From the NCBI GenBank assembly GCA_015069425.1, contig SVIP01000004.1, positions 148,918 to 212,917 on the forward strand: a stretch of DNA of 64,000 nt, read 5' to 3'. Position numbers and translations under genes: made by a program. Of this stretch, positions 29,164-38,596 are shown piece after piece (position 1 is the first letter of the stretch; each line of letters begins with the position of its first letter). Below the pieces are notes generated by a model that worked only from the letters and a program-made list of their open reading frames with translations, had not been told where the DNA came from and ran no database searches. Origin of the DNA: Clostridiales bacterium. GTDB lineage: Bacteria; Bacillota; Clostridia; Christensenellales; Borkfalkiaceae.

Positions 29164-29617
29164 AAAATTTATGAAACTAGCCATAAAAGAGGCACTAAAA
29201 GCTAAAGAAAAAGACGAAGTACCTATTGGCGCAGTTTTGGTTTTGGACGGAAAGGTTATTTCTAAAGCGCATAACCTTATGGAAAAGACGCAACTAGCAA
29301 CGGCACACGCAGAGATTTTAGCAATTAATAAGGCGTGCAAGAAGTTAAAGAGTTGGAGACTAGACGGTGCAGAAATGTTTGTTACTATTGAGCCTTGTGC
29401 AATGTGTGCGGGTGCGATTGCAAACGCAAGAATAAAAAAGGTGTATTTTGGTGCGTTCGAGCATAAAAGCGGTTGTGCGGAAAGCAAATATAGGGTGCTT
29501 TCGGATAACGGGCTAAACCATAGCGTGGAATTTGAGGGTGGAATAGATAAAGAAATTTGTGCAAATATAATAAAAAGTTATTTTAAATCAAAGAGAATTG
29601 GAAAAAACCTTGACTAA
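29156..29617 (+). CDS. tadA: tRNA-specific adenosine deaminase TadA
   Basis: Converts A34 to inosine in tRNA-Arg(ACG). 153 residues with the cytidine-deaminase zinc site: THAEILA in the form TAHAEILAINKA and EPCAMCAGAIANARIKKV. The ending with FKSKR is usual. Start overlaps the M14 gene by 8 bases. Confidence 0.94.
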   Translation: MTEKFMKLAIKEALKAKEKDEVPIGAVLVLDGKVISKAHNLMEKTQLATAHAEILAINKACKKLKSWRLDGAEMFVTIEPCAMCAGAIANARIKKVYFGAFEHKSGCAESKYRVLSDNGLNHSVEFEGGIDKEICANIIKSYFKSKRIGKNLD

Positions 29618-29638
29618 AAGTTTTATTAGGTATAGAAT
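29610..29638 (+). promoter_or_regulatory. Promoter of prs
   Basis: TTGACT (29610-29615), 17-base spacer, TAGAAT (29633-29638). The -35 box overlaps the tadA stop codon. Confidence 0.7.
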
Positions 29639-29686
29639 ATAGTTAGGTACTATATGTACATAAAGTTACATTAGGAGAAAAATATA

Positions 29687-30640
29687 ATGATTACACACGG
29701 CAACAAGATTCAGATTATTTCTGGCAACTCAAACAGACCTTTGGCAGAAGCAGTAGCAAGAGAATTAAACATTCCGCTTAGTGAAGCAGAAGTTGGCAAA
29801 TTCTCGGACGGCGAAATCGCTATTACTCTTCCCCAAACAGTTAGAGGTAGAGACGTATTTATTATTCAATCTACTTCTATCCCTGTAAACGACAATCTTA
29901 TGGAACTACTTATTATGATTGACGCTTGTAAGAGAGCATCTGCAGGAAGAATTACTGCGGTTATGCCTTACTTTGGATATGCAAGACAAGATAGAAAAGC
30001 ACGTCCTAGAGACCCAATTACGGCTAAGTTAGTTGCAGACATTTTAACAAACGCAGGTGCGGACAGAGTTCTTACTATGGACCTTCACGCAGCACAAATT
30101 CAAGGCTTTTTCGATATTCCAGTGGATCACCTTTACGGAGCACCGATTTTAGCAAGATATTTTAAGAACAAGATGAACGAAGACTGGGTTGTTGTTTCTC
30201 CAGACGTTGGTAGCGTTGGCAGAGCAAGAAACTTTGCCTCAAGAGTAGATGCATCACTTGCAATTGTGGACAAGCGTCGTCCAAAAGCAAACGCAATCGA
30301 AGTTATGAACGTTATCGGTGACGTTAAAGGAAAATCTTGCGTTATGGTTGACGATATGATTGACACTGCAGGTACTATATGTCAAGGTGCGCAAGCGCTC
30401 GTAAACAACGGCGCAAAAGAAGTTTTTGCTTGTTGTACTCACGGTGTGTTAAGCGGGCCTGCAATGGAAAGACTTATCGCATCTCCGATAAAAGAAATAG
30501 TTGTTTTAGATACGATTGATATGCCAGAAAACGTTAAGAACAATCCAAAGATAAAAATTCTTTCGGTTGCAAAACTCGTTGCAAAGGCAATCAACACAAT
30601 CTATGCCGACACGTCTCTTTCGGCAATATACGAAGACTAA
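29687..30640 (+). CDS. prs: Ribose-phosphate pyrophosphokinase
   Basis: Makes PRPP from ribose 5-phosphate and ATP for purine, pyrimidine, His and Trp synthesis. 317 residues with [33 protein letters not shown], and the PRPP-binding loop [23 protein letters not shown] before ATG. prs followed by pth is a frequent Firmicutes order. Confidence 0.97.
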   Translation: MITHGNKIQIISGNSNRPLAEAVARELNIPLSEAEVGKFSDGEIAITLPQTVRGRDVFIIQSTSIPVNDNLMELLIMIDACKRASAGRITAVMPYFGYARQDRKARPRDPITAKLVADILTNAGADRVLTMDLHAAQIQGFFDIPVDHLYGAPILARYFKNKMNEDWVVVSPDVGSVGRARNFASRVDASLAIVDKRRPKANAIEVMNVIGDVKGKSCVMVDDMIDTAGTICQGAQALVNNGAKEVFACCTHGVLSGPAMERLIASPIKEIVVLDTIDMPENVKNNPKIKILSVAKLVAKAINTIYADTSLSAIYED

Positions 30641-30650
30641 ACTACAAAAG

Positions 30651-30678
30651 AAAGCCGTTTGATAAAACGGCTTTTTTA
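30651..30678 (+). terminator. Terminator/attenuator between prs and pth
   Basis: AAAGCCGTTT / AAACGGCTTT with a 4-base loop and a T run. It ends 3 bases before the pth ribosome site, so pth may depend on readthrough. Confidence 0.8.
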
Positions 30679-30689
30679 ATGGAGTAGAT

Positions 30690-31265
30690 ATGAAACTTTT
30701 AGTGGGACTTGGTAATCCTGAAGATAAATATAAAAATACCTTTCACAATTTAGGCTTTATGTGTGCGGATATAATCGCAGAAAAATTAGGCGTTACATTT
30801 AACAAGGAAAAATGCCGAGCAATGGTGGCAGAAACCAATATTGGTGGGCAAAAAGTCATAATTGCAAAACCGCTCACATATATGAATTTAAGCGGAGAAA
30901 GTGTCAGAGAATTAGTTAACTTTTATAAAATAGACACTAAAGATTTATTGGTTTTTTTTGACGATTACGATTTGATTAAAGGAACGGTTAGAATTAGAGA
31001 AAAAGGCTCTGCCGGTACACATAACGGAATGAGAAATATCGTTTCACTGCTTGGGAAAACTGATTTTCCAAGAGTGAGAATTGGGTTTAAGCCAACGGAA
31101 GATTTAAAAATTCCTCTAATAAACTACGTTCTTTCGGGAATAAAAGAAGAGGATAAAGAAAGTTATATAAAAGCCTTAAATATAGCAAGTAGTGCTGGTT
31201 ATGATTTTGCGTGTGGTAAACCTATACAAGAAATAATGCAAAGATACAATACTAAATCCGAATAA
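30690..31265 (+). CDS. pth: Peptidyl-tRNA hydrolase
   Basis: Releases peptidyl-tRNAs dropped from ribosomes. 191 residues with LLVGLGNPEDKYKNTFHNLGF (catalytic His), PLTYMNLSGESV, and FFDDYDLIKGTVRIREKGS then AGTHNGMRNI. RBS GGAG before ATG. mfd follows after 13 bases, the usual pth-mfd pair. Confidence 0.96.
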   Translation: MKLLVGLGNPEDKYKNTFHNLGFMCADIIAEKLGVTFNKEKCRAMVAETNIGGQKVIIAKPLTYMNLSGESVRELVNFYKIDTKDLLVFFDDYDLIKGTVRIREKGSAGTHNGMRNIVSLLGKTDFPRVRIGFKPTEDLKIPLINYVLSGIKEEDKESYIKALNIASSAGYDFACGKPIQEIMQRYNTKSE

Positions 31266-31278
31266 AGTAGGGTTTAAA

Positions 31279-34200
31279 ATGCTAGATAAAATTTTACAAT
31301 TAAAAAATAGAGAAAACTCGGTAAATGAGTTTGTTGAAAGCGTCCGCCAAGGTATTCCTTCGGCGGTTTTCGGCGTTAGTGATTCTTTTAAAAATTACCT
31401 TGTTTCGGTTTTAGAAAATAAGGTACTATTCATTGTGAAAGATGGCGTTAAAGCCAGGGCTTTTACAGAGGGGATAAGGGAACTTTCGGGAAAGAAAGTA
31501 GTTTATATACCCGCTAAAGATGAAATTTTACTGCACAGTAAAGCCTTTTCAAAAGACAACTCTTTTGAAAGAATTAGAGCGCTTGCCGAGGCATCAACTG
31601 CAGAAGTAATAATTACAACCCTTGAAGCATTGATGCAAATTGTTCCTAAAAAAATCAATCAATTTGCTTTAGAAAAAAATCAAGACATATCCCAAAGCGA
31701 CCTATTAAAACAATTCGTGCTTTTAGGATATACGAGAGTAGAAACAGTAAGTAATAAAGGTTCATTCGCACTTCGTGGGGATATATTAGACGTGTATCCT
31801 ATAAATAGCGATAATCCGATTAGAGTGGATTTTTTTGGGGATACTGTCGTCAGAAAAAAAATTATGACGTTGAAACGAGGGAAAATTTAGGCTTTATTGA
31901 AAAGACAAGTATTATTCAAGCCACAGAATTTACCTTTTTCAATGATAATTTTTTTGATTTTAAGGAAATCATTAAAAACGAAATTAAAAAAGCGGGGAAA
32001 AATGCAAGTTCAAGATTAATAACCATTGCGGACGATTTAGAAGTAGCAATGGAAAATAAAGACTTAGATGGATTGTCAGTTCTTGCTCCGCTGTCAGTTG
32101 ATAAGGGAAGTGTTTTTGATTATTTAACAAAAGATACTGTAGTTGTTATAGATGAATGTAAGCAAGTAAATGAAGTCGCTACGCTTAACCAAACGGAATT
32201 TACCGAAAGGTACGCTTCACTTCTTTCGGCTGGGGAAATATTTTCTTTCTCTGAAAATTCATTTTTAGGTTTAGATAAAGTTATATCTTTAATTAAAGAA
32301 TTTAAAAACGTTGCGATGCAAACCTTATCGACTTCTATACCCTTTTTTAATCCATTAAAGATAATAAATCCTCAAACTGGTAGCGTTGCAGACTATCAAT
32401 TAGACTTTAAGGAAGTATTTACCGATATTTCAAATTGGCTTAAAACAGGATATTCTGTTACAGTGTGTGCATTAGACCTAAAAAAAGCAGAAAATTTCTG
32501 TTATGAACTCTCTACTAGAAACATTGCCTCTTCTATTAATGGTGGCAAACTTCAAGGGGTTAATATTATCACCGAAAAACTTGGTCGTGGTTTTATTTTT
32601 CACGAAGAAAAAGTTGTAGTTATCGGTAGTGGCAATTTGTTTGTTAAACCTATTTCTGCTAGAAAGATAAAAGCAAAAAATAAGTTTTTTACCGCACCTG
32701 AAGTCGGTGAATATTGCGTTCATGAAGTTCATGGTGTTGGTAGGGTGCTAGGAAATAAAAAAATCACTTCTACCGAGGGAACGAAAGATTACGTAGCCGT
32801 TGAGTATTCTGGTGGTGACGTTTTATACGTACCTGTGGAACAGATGGACATATTGACTAGATATCTTGGCGGAGAGAAAAAGCCTAAACTTTCTAGGATT
32901 GGCGGAAAAGATTTTGAACATTTAAAAAACAGAATTAAAGAAAGCATTAAAAAAATGTCTTTCGACTTAAAAAAACTTTATCAAGAACGTGAGGAATTAA
33001 AAGGTTATAAATTTAGCGACGACGATGAATTGCAAAATGTATTTGAAGGTTCCTTTCCGTTTGAAGATACGCCAGATCAAACACTTGCTTGTGCGGATAT
33101 TAAAGCTGATATGACAAGTGGTAAAGTAATGGATAGGCTAGTGTGTGGAGACGTTGGATTTGGCAAGACAGAGGTCGCTTTCAGAGCGGTGTTCCGTGCG
33201 ATAGTAGGGGGTAAGCAAGCAGTAATGCTTGCACCGACAACCATACTAGCAGAGCAACATTTTAACACGGCAAAAGAAAGGTTTAAGGATTTTGGAATAA
33301 AAATTGCTTGCTTAAATAGGTTTAAGACACCTAAAGAACAGCGTGCGATTATTGATGGACTAAAACAAGGCAAAATAGATTTCGTTATAGGAACGCATAG
33401 GTTACTAAGCAAAGATATTGGATTTAAAGATTTGGGGATTTTGGTTCTAGATGAAGAGCAAAGATTTGGCGTTGAACACAAAGAAAGAATAAAACTTTTA
33501 AAAAAGAACGTGCACGCAATAACGCTTACGGCAACCCCAATACCTAGAACCTTACACATGTCGCTTTCAGGTATTCGCTCTATAAGCACTATTAATACAC
33601 CGCCGAAAAAACGTTTGCCAGTGCAGACTTACGTTACGGAAGAGAGCGAAACACTTATAAAAGACGCAATTTTAAAGGAAGTAAACCGTGGCGGTCAAGC
33701 ATTTATTTTGTATAATAGGGTAGAGAGTATATTTACTTTTGCGGACAGTATTAAAAGGTTAATGCCCAATCTTCGTATTACCGTCGTGCACGGACAAATG
33801 GAAGAGCGAGTTATGGAAAGGAATATACTTGCTTTTTATAGAGGTGAATACGATTTGCTTATTTCTACCACTATAATAGAAAACGGTATCGACCTTCCCA
33901 AAGCAAATACGCTTATCGTAATAGATGCGGATAGATTAGGTTTATCAACCCTTTACCAACTTAAGGGTAGAGTTGGAAGAAGTGACAGACTGGCTTATGC
34001 GTATTTTACATTCAAGCGTGAAAAAATATTAAGTGAGAGTGCTTACGAAAGATTAAATGCTATTATAGAATTTACCGAAATGGGTAGCGGAATAAAAATT
34101 GCTATGCGCGACTTAGAGATAAGAGGTGCAGGAAATATTTTAGGCGCAGAACAGCACGGGCACATGGATAAAATCGGCTATGAGCTTTATTCAAAATTGT

Positions 34201-34679
34201 TAAGAGAAGAACTTTCTGGAAAAGAAGAAATTGTTCCTGAACTTGATATAAGGGTGACGGCATTTATTCCTGACGATTATATTGAGGGGAACGTCGCTAG
34301 AATGGATGCGTATAAGGAAATTGCCGAAATAGATTCGCTTTTTGCGGAAAAGGAGTTCCGTTTGGCGATTACCGAAAATTACGGGGCTATTCCAGAAGAG
34401 ACGGATAATCTTATCAATATAGCCGTGGTTAAAAGACTTGCTATGCAATTTTTTGTAAAGGAAATTAATATACGAATGTCCGACGTTTGCTTAGTGTTTA
34501 ATGATTTTAGTGTGTTTGCTGACGAAAGGTTAAATATCGCACTTGAAAACTATAAGGAGATAGCAAACATCGTCATGACAACCGCACCTATGATAGAATT
34601 TAAGCGAAATGGGGAGACTAGTCCCGAGATGCTTAAAAAAGTCAAAGGTTTTTTGACTGTCGCAAGTGAAAATAAATAA
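31279..34679 (+). CDS. mfd: Transcription-repair coupling factor Mfd, broken by an apparent -1 frameshift
   Basis: Removes stalled RNA polymerase and recruits UvrA. About 1133 codons in all, normal for the family, but in two frames. The first frame (31279-31890) holds the N-terminal UvrB-like part and stops after the phrase DFFGDTVV. The family sequence resumes in the -1 frame (YDVETRENLGFIEK) right after a run of eight A at 31854-31861, and runs to 34679. That part has the RNA-polymerase-interacting CarD-like domain (CVHEVHGVGRVLG), helicase motifs GDVGFGKTEVAFRA, LDEEQRFGVEHKERIK, TATPIPRT and the C-terminal TRCF domain. Frame join reads AGA AAA AAA then back one base. An A lost or added in the run, a true mutation, or ribosomal slippage would all explain it. 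Confidence 0.9.
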
Positions 34680-34727
34680 TATTTATTGTTTTAATAGATA
34701 AAAATTGTAAAAAAGCAAATAAAACGA

Positions 34728-34756
34728 TTGCAATTTTTTCTAGTATAGTATATACT
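34728..34756 (+). promoter_or_regulatory. Promoter of the foldase-like lipoprotein
   Basis: TTGCAA (34728-34733), 17-base spacer, TATACT (34751-34756). Confidence 0.75.
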
Positions 34757-34804
34757 TTATAGGTATAACAAAAAAATGTATCGTTCGATTACGGGAGATT
34801 ATAT

Positions 34805-36691
34805 ATGAGAAAACTTTTAGTCACTATAGCTTCTATCGTTATGTCGCTAGTTATGTGTTTGTCTGCATTTAGTGGGTGTTCTTTAATAGAAGTAGACAGT
34901 GAAAAAGATATGAACCAAGTTGTTGCAACTGTTCGTATTAGTGAAGACGTTCCTAAGGCTGACGAAATTTTAAAGAAAGATATTTTGATGTCTTACATTA
35001 ACTACTACTATCAAATGGAATATCAGGGCACTAGTAGAGAAGAAGTTATAAAACAAATTGTAAAATCTTTGATTGAAAATAGAGTTCTTGTTCAAAAGGC
35101 TATTTTAGATTTTGAAAAGGGCGATGCTCCTTTCAATGGGGTTGTAAGAACTGATAAAGATGCGTGGGATTTAGATAGATATCTTGACGATAGTGAAAGA
35201 ATTGATGCTGAATATTCTGCAGTTAAGGATATGAACTCACTCATTCACAGTTATATGAAAACACACGACCACGATAAAGTTCAAGATACGATGCCTGAAA
35301 CTGCAAGAACAGTTCCAACTGGTGCAGTAAATGCAGAGAAAGAGTATACCGACCCTGAAAAACAAGAGTACATCAACAAAGGCGTTGATATTAGCGGAGA
35401 TGACCGTTACGAATCTTTTATCGACGTTGTTGAACTTTTAGACGTAAACGGTTTACTTGGTGACAAGTGGGATGAGAAAGATTTAACAACAACTCGTTAC
35501 TATGAGCAAACTGAAAAGAATTATAAAGAAAGCAAAATTCTTGAAAAATACGAAAAACTTATCACCGATTCAATAAGAAAAGACGTTACGTTTGACGTAT
35601 TGAAAGCAGTTTATGCTGATAAATATGAAGCACAAGCAAACTTTGACAATGCACAGTTCGTTGAAAAACTCGGTACAGCAACCGCAAACGATCCTATTTT
35701 AGTAAGTAACGGTGGTGGTTACGGTTTTGTTTATAACTTACTTTTAGGTGCGGACGAAGATATTCTTGCTGAACTTGATCAATGGAAAGCTGACAATAAA
35801 AATCCACAAGACGGAGCAAAAGAAGAATTCAGAAAGGGGATTTTTGAAAATATTACCGCAACTGATTTGCGTTCTACTTGGGTAATGGCTGGTTACGATT
35901 TTGATGGTGAAAAGTTTACTGGAGATTATACTTTAGTTAAAGATTCTGCAAACAGTTTACCGTTTAAGGGAACAACAACCTTGCTTAATCCAAAAACAGA
36001 CGATCACGACGATCATGACGATCACGACGAAGAATACGTTGCAGAATACAGAGTTGATTCAGTTACCGAATATTCTTTAGATGAATTCGTTGAAATGATG
36101 GAAATTTATCTTTACGGTGCTAAACAAACAGGCGTTCAAGATAGCAACGTTTCAGTTTATAAGAGGGTTGAGGCTGCTAAAGGTACGGTTACAGAATATA
36201 GAGAAAAAATTAATGAACTTCTCTTTGCGTTCTCAACCGATCCTGGCTCACTCAACACATATTTAGGTTATACTATTGCTCCTGATAAAAATGATTGGGC
36301 TGAAGAATTTACTTGGGCAGGTCAAGAACTTCTTAAGATGGGCGGTAACAGTTATATAATGGTTGCAACTGATTACGGTTATCACATTATGTTCTACTCT
36401 GAAGTATTTAATAGCGATTACAACTTTGAAACTTTAGTTGAATATCTAAACTACGTTGAAGATAAAAACTTAGACGAGGCTGGTTGGATAAAAGAACTTG
36501 AAACTAGACTTAGTGATTGGGAAGAATACGAAAACACATACCTTTACAGTTTATTTGAAAGCGTTTCTTCAACTAAGGTTACAAACGGACTTTCTAAAGT
36601 TGAAAATGAAATTTTAAGCGAATACGTTTACAACAAAGATAGCAACGGTGTTGTTAAATACGAAAGCAGATATCAAGATTTGTTTAACTAA
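34805..36691 (+). CDS. Foldase-like (SurA/PrsA N-terminal type) lipoprotein
   Basis: 628 residues. Signal peptide ending in lipobox FSGC. The early mature part (MNQVVATVRISEDVP, then a Tyr-rich helix and GTSREEVIKQIVKSLIENRVLVQKA) resembles the N-terminal chaperone domain of SurA/PrsA foldases. I do not see a clear parvulin domain, though the stretch near GGNSYIMVATDYGYHIMFYS recalls the end of one (the G-Y-H-I-M pattern). An Asp/His tract DDHDDHDDHDEE at about residues 398-410 is an odd, likely metal-binding or flexible insert. It would act outside the membrane on exported proteins. GGGAG before ATG. Single gene. Confidence 0.65.
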   Translation: MRKLLVTIASIVMSLVMCLSAFSGCSLIEVDSEKDMNQVVATVRISEDVPKADEILKKDILMSYINYYYQMEYQGTSREEVIKQIVKSLIENRVLVQKAILDFEKGDAPFNGVVRTDKDAWDLDRYLDDSERIDAEYSAVKDMNSLIHSYMKTHDHDKVQDTMPETARTVPTGAVNAEKEYTDPEKQEYINKGVDISGDDRYESFIDVVELLDVNGLLGDKWDEKDLTTTRYYEQTEKNYKESKILEKYEKLITDSIRKDVTFDVLKAVYADKYEAQANFDNAQFVEKLGTATANDPILVSNGGGYGFVYNLLLGADEDILAELDQWKADNKNPQDGAKEEFRKGIFENITATDLRSTWVMAGYDFDGEKFTGDYTLVKDSANSLPFKGTTTLLNPKTDDHDDHDDHDEEYVAEYRVDSVTEYSLDEFVEMMEIYLYGAKQTGVQDSNVSVYKRVEAAKGTVTEYREKINELLFAFSTDPGSLNTYLGYTIAPDKNDWAEEFTWAGQELLKMGGNSYIMVATDYGYHIMFYSEVFNSDYNFETLVEYLNYVEDKNLDEAGWIKELETRLSDWEEYENTYLYSLFESVSSTKVTNGLSKVENEILSEYVYNKDSNGVVKYESRYQDLFN

Positions 36692-36702
36692 TAAATAAGA
36701 AG

Positions 36703-36736
36703 ATGGGCAAAACGGATTCCGTTTTGCCCATTTATA
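36703..36736 (+). terminator. Hairpin after the foldase-like gene
   Basis: ATGGGCAAAACGG / CCGTTTTGCCCAT, 13 perfect pairs with a 3-base loop. The T tract is poor (TTTATAT), so termination may be incomplete and feed the exonuclease gene 15 bases on. Confidence 0.75.
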
Positions 36737-36745
36737 TGGGTCAAT

Positions 36746-37336
36746 ATGGTACTTTATTTTGACACGGAGACAACCGGACTTCATCCCGGGCAAATATGTC
36801 AGTTATCCTACGTTATGCAGACGGGGGAGGAGCTTTTGTCACGCAATTTCTTTTTTAAGGTGGACAGCGTTGAGTACAGTGCTTTTATGGTTCACGGCTT
36901 TTCAGTGGAACGGTTAGAGAGTCTTTCGGGTGGTAAAACTTTTGCAGATTACGTTAATGAAATTGAAAAAGATTTTTCTAATGCGGACGTAGTTATTGCG
37001 CACAACTATTCATTTGACCAAATGTTTATGCGTGCGGAATTTGAAAGGTTGGGAAAGGTCTTTTCTGTAAAACGAGAGTTTTGTAGCATGAAAAAAAGCA
37101 CTCCGCTCTGTGCCTTAAAGCGTTCGCGTGGGGAAGGGTATAAATATCCAAAACTTTCCGAACTTTGTGCTTTTTTAGAAATTAACGATATGCAAATTCA
37201 AAGAGCATCAGAAGAAATGTTCGGTGCAAAAGTTGGCTTTCACGATGCAAGATTTGATACTACCGCGCTTTGTCTTGCGGTTAACCGTGCGATTAGGTAT
37301 ACGGATGCGTTTAGCATTTTAGATGAGTTTATTTAA
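36746..37336 (+). CDS. DnaQ-like 3'-5' exonuclease (DEDDh)
   Basis: 196 residues. Exonuclease motifs: YFDTETTGLHPGQ (ExoI, D and E), NYSFDQMFM (ExoII), and GFHDARFDTTAL (ExoIII with His and Asp). It is a stand-alone proofreading-type or RNase T-like nuclease; substrate unknown. No clear ribosome site precedes the ATG. The transporter gene follows after 9 bases. Confidence 0.88.
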   Translation: MVLYFDTETTGLHPGQICQLSYVMQTGEELLSRNFFFKVDSVEYSAFMVHGFSVERLESLSGGKTFADYVNEIEKDFSNADVVIAHNYSFDQMFMRAEFERLGKVFSVKREFCSMKKSTPLCALKRSRGEGYKYPKLSELCAFLEINDMQIQRASEEMFGAKVGFHDARFDTTALCLAVNRAIRYTDAFSILDEFI

Positions 37337-37345
37337 GGAGTAAAC

Positions 37346-38344
37346 ATGAATATAGATTTTTTGTCAGTTTTGATAGTTGTTGTGTCGTTAATAATGCTTG
37401 CAATTCCAGGTTTTGTGCTTGTTAAAACAAAGTTGATTTCAGAAAGTTCAGCAGGTGCGTTTTCAACGCTAGTTTTATACGGTTGTCAGCCAGTGCTTGT
37501 ATTCATGAGCTTTCAAGAGTATTATACTCCTGAAATTGCTATAAATATTTTGATTGTCGCAGGGCTATCCTTTTTAATTCACTTTATAATGTTTGGTTTA
37601 ATGGCTCTCATTTTCCCAAATAAAAACGACGACAGAAGAGTTAGAGTTGTTAAATATGCTAGTTGCTTTTCTAACTGTGGATTTATGGGTTTGCCATTTT
37701 TGCAGATGCTCTTTAATGGAACGGCGTATCAAGGGGAAATCATAATTTATGCAGCAACCATAATAGCAATATTCAATATTCTTAACTGGACGGTAGGCGT
37801 ATTTATGATTACTAAAGATAAAAGGGAAGTGTCGGTTAAAAAGATACTTTTCAATCCTACAATTGTTGCTGTTATCATTGGCGCATTATACTTTTTTATC
37901 GTGCAAAAACCTGTTGTTGAACTTGCGGAAAAAGGAACAAACTTATACAATGCGCTTGAAAAGATTATGGGCGGAGTGAACGTTATCGGAAATATGGTAA
38001 CGCCACTTTCAATGACGGTTATAGGTATGCGTCTTGCTAAAATTAACCTTAAACAGTTATTTATGGATAAATGGAGCTACGTTGCATGCGCATTTAAATT
38101 ATTAGTAATGTCTTTAGTAACAATGCTAGCAGTTTCATTTTTACCTATAAGTATTGCCGTCAAATACGTGCTGTTTTTCTTACTTTCAATGCCATCGGCA
38201 ACAAGCACGGCACTATTTGCGGTTAAGTTTGGAGGGGACGGAGATTCCGCCTCAGTTTACGTTTTATTAAGCACAGCACTTTGCATATTAACAATACCAC
38301 TTATGTTCTTGTTGTTTAGTGGTGTTTTTGGAATAGTAGCTTAA
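37346..38344 (+). CDS. AEC family transporter (auxin efflux carrier fold)
   Basis: 332 residues with about ten membrane helices in the AEC/BART pattern: an N-terminal set ending in FSNCGFMGLPF and a C-terminal set with GNMVTPLSMTVIGMRLA and MPSATSTALFAVKFGGD. Bacterial members export or take up organic acids such as malate; the substrate here is not known. RBS AAGGAG before ATG. Probably co-transcribed with the exonuclease gene. Confidence 0.88.
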   Translation: MNIDFLSVLIVVVSLIMLAIPGFVLVKTKLISESSAGAFSTLVLYGCQPVLVFMSFQEYYTPEIAINILIVAGLSFLIHFIMFGLMALIFPNKNDDRRVRVVKYASCFSNCGFMGLPFLQMLFNGTAYQGEIIIYAATIIAIFNILNWTVGVFMITKDKREVSVKKILFNPTIVAVIIGALYFFIVQKPVVELAEKGTNLYNALEKIMGGVNVIGNMVTPLSMTVIGMRLAKINLKQLFMDKWSYVACAFKLLVMSLVTMLAVSFLPISIAVKYVLFFLLSMPSATSTALFAVKFGGDGDSASVYVLLSTALCILTIPLMFLLFSGVFGIVA

Positions 38345-38379
38345 TAAAATAAAAAAATAAAAAAAGAATATAAAAATGC

Positions 38380-38408
38380 TTGTAAAAAATTTTGCTATTT
38401 GCTACAAT
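38380..38408 (+). promoter_or_regulatory. Promoter of tRNA-Gln
   Basis: TTGTAA (38380-38385), 17-base spacer, TACAAT (38403-38408). Predicted start about 14 bases before the tRNA. Confidence 0.75.
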
Positions 38409-38428
38409 ACAATAGCAAAATTCAATTT

Positions 38429-38504
38429 AGGGGTATCGCCAAGCGGTAAGGCAACGGACTCTGACTCCGTCACTTCGTTGGTTCGAATCCAGCTACCCCT
38501 GCCA
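38429..38504 (+). tRNA. tRNA-Gln (anticodon CTG)
   Basis: Full cloverleaf: acceptor AGGGGTA / TACCCCT, D arm with CAAGCGGTAAGG, anticodon stem ACGGA/TCCGT with loop CTCTGAC (anticodon CTG, reads CAG), T arm with GGTTCGAATCC, discriminator G and encoded CCA. The TTG-anticodon partner is not in the window. Confidence 0.96.
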
Positions 38505-38509
38505 AATAC

Positions 38510-38540
38510 ATATACCCACAATTTGGTGGGTATATTTTAA
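38510..38540 (+). terminator. Terminator of tRNA-Gln
   Basis: ATATACCCAC / GTGGGTATAT stem, 6-base loop, then TTTAATAAT; weak T run. Confidence 0.7.
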
Positions 38541-38545
38541 TAATA

Positions 38546-38574
38546 TTGACATATACAATATAATTTGTTATAAT
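38546..38574 (+). promoter_or_regulatory. Promoter of the acyltransferase gene
   Basis: TTGACA (38546-38551), 17-base spacer, TATAAT (38569-38574): a perfect consensus promoter. Confidence 0.9.
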
Positions 38575-38596
38575 ATTCTACATAAGAGGAAAAGTT

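Noticed and set aside
31854..31861. Programmed frameshift in mfd as a firm call
   Set aside because: The slippery site is right but no stimulatory structure is visible and the family has no known frameshifting; left as one of three explanations.
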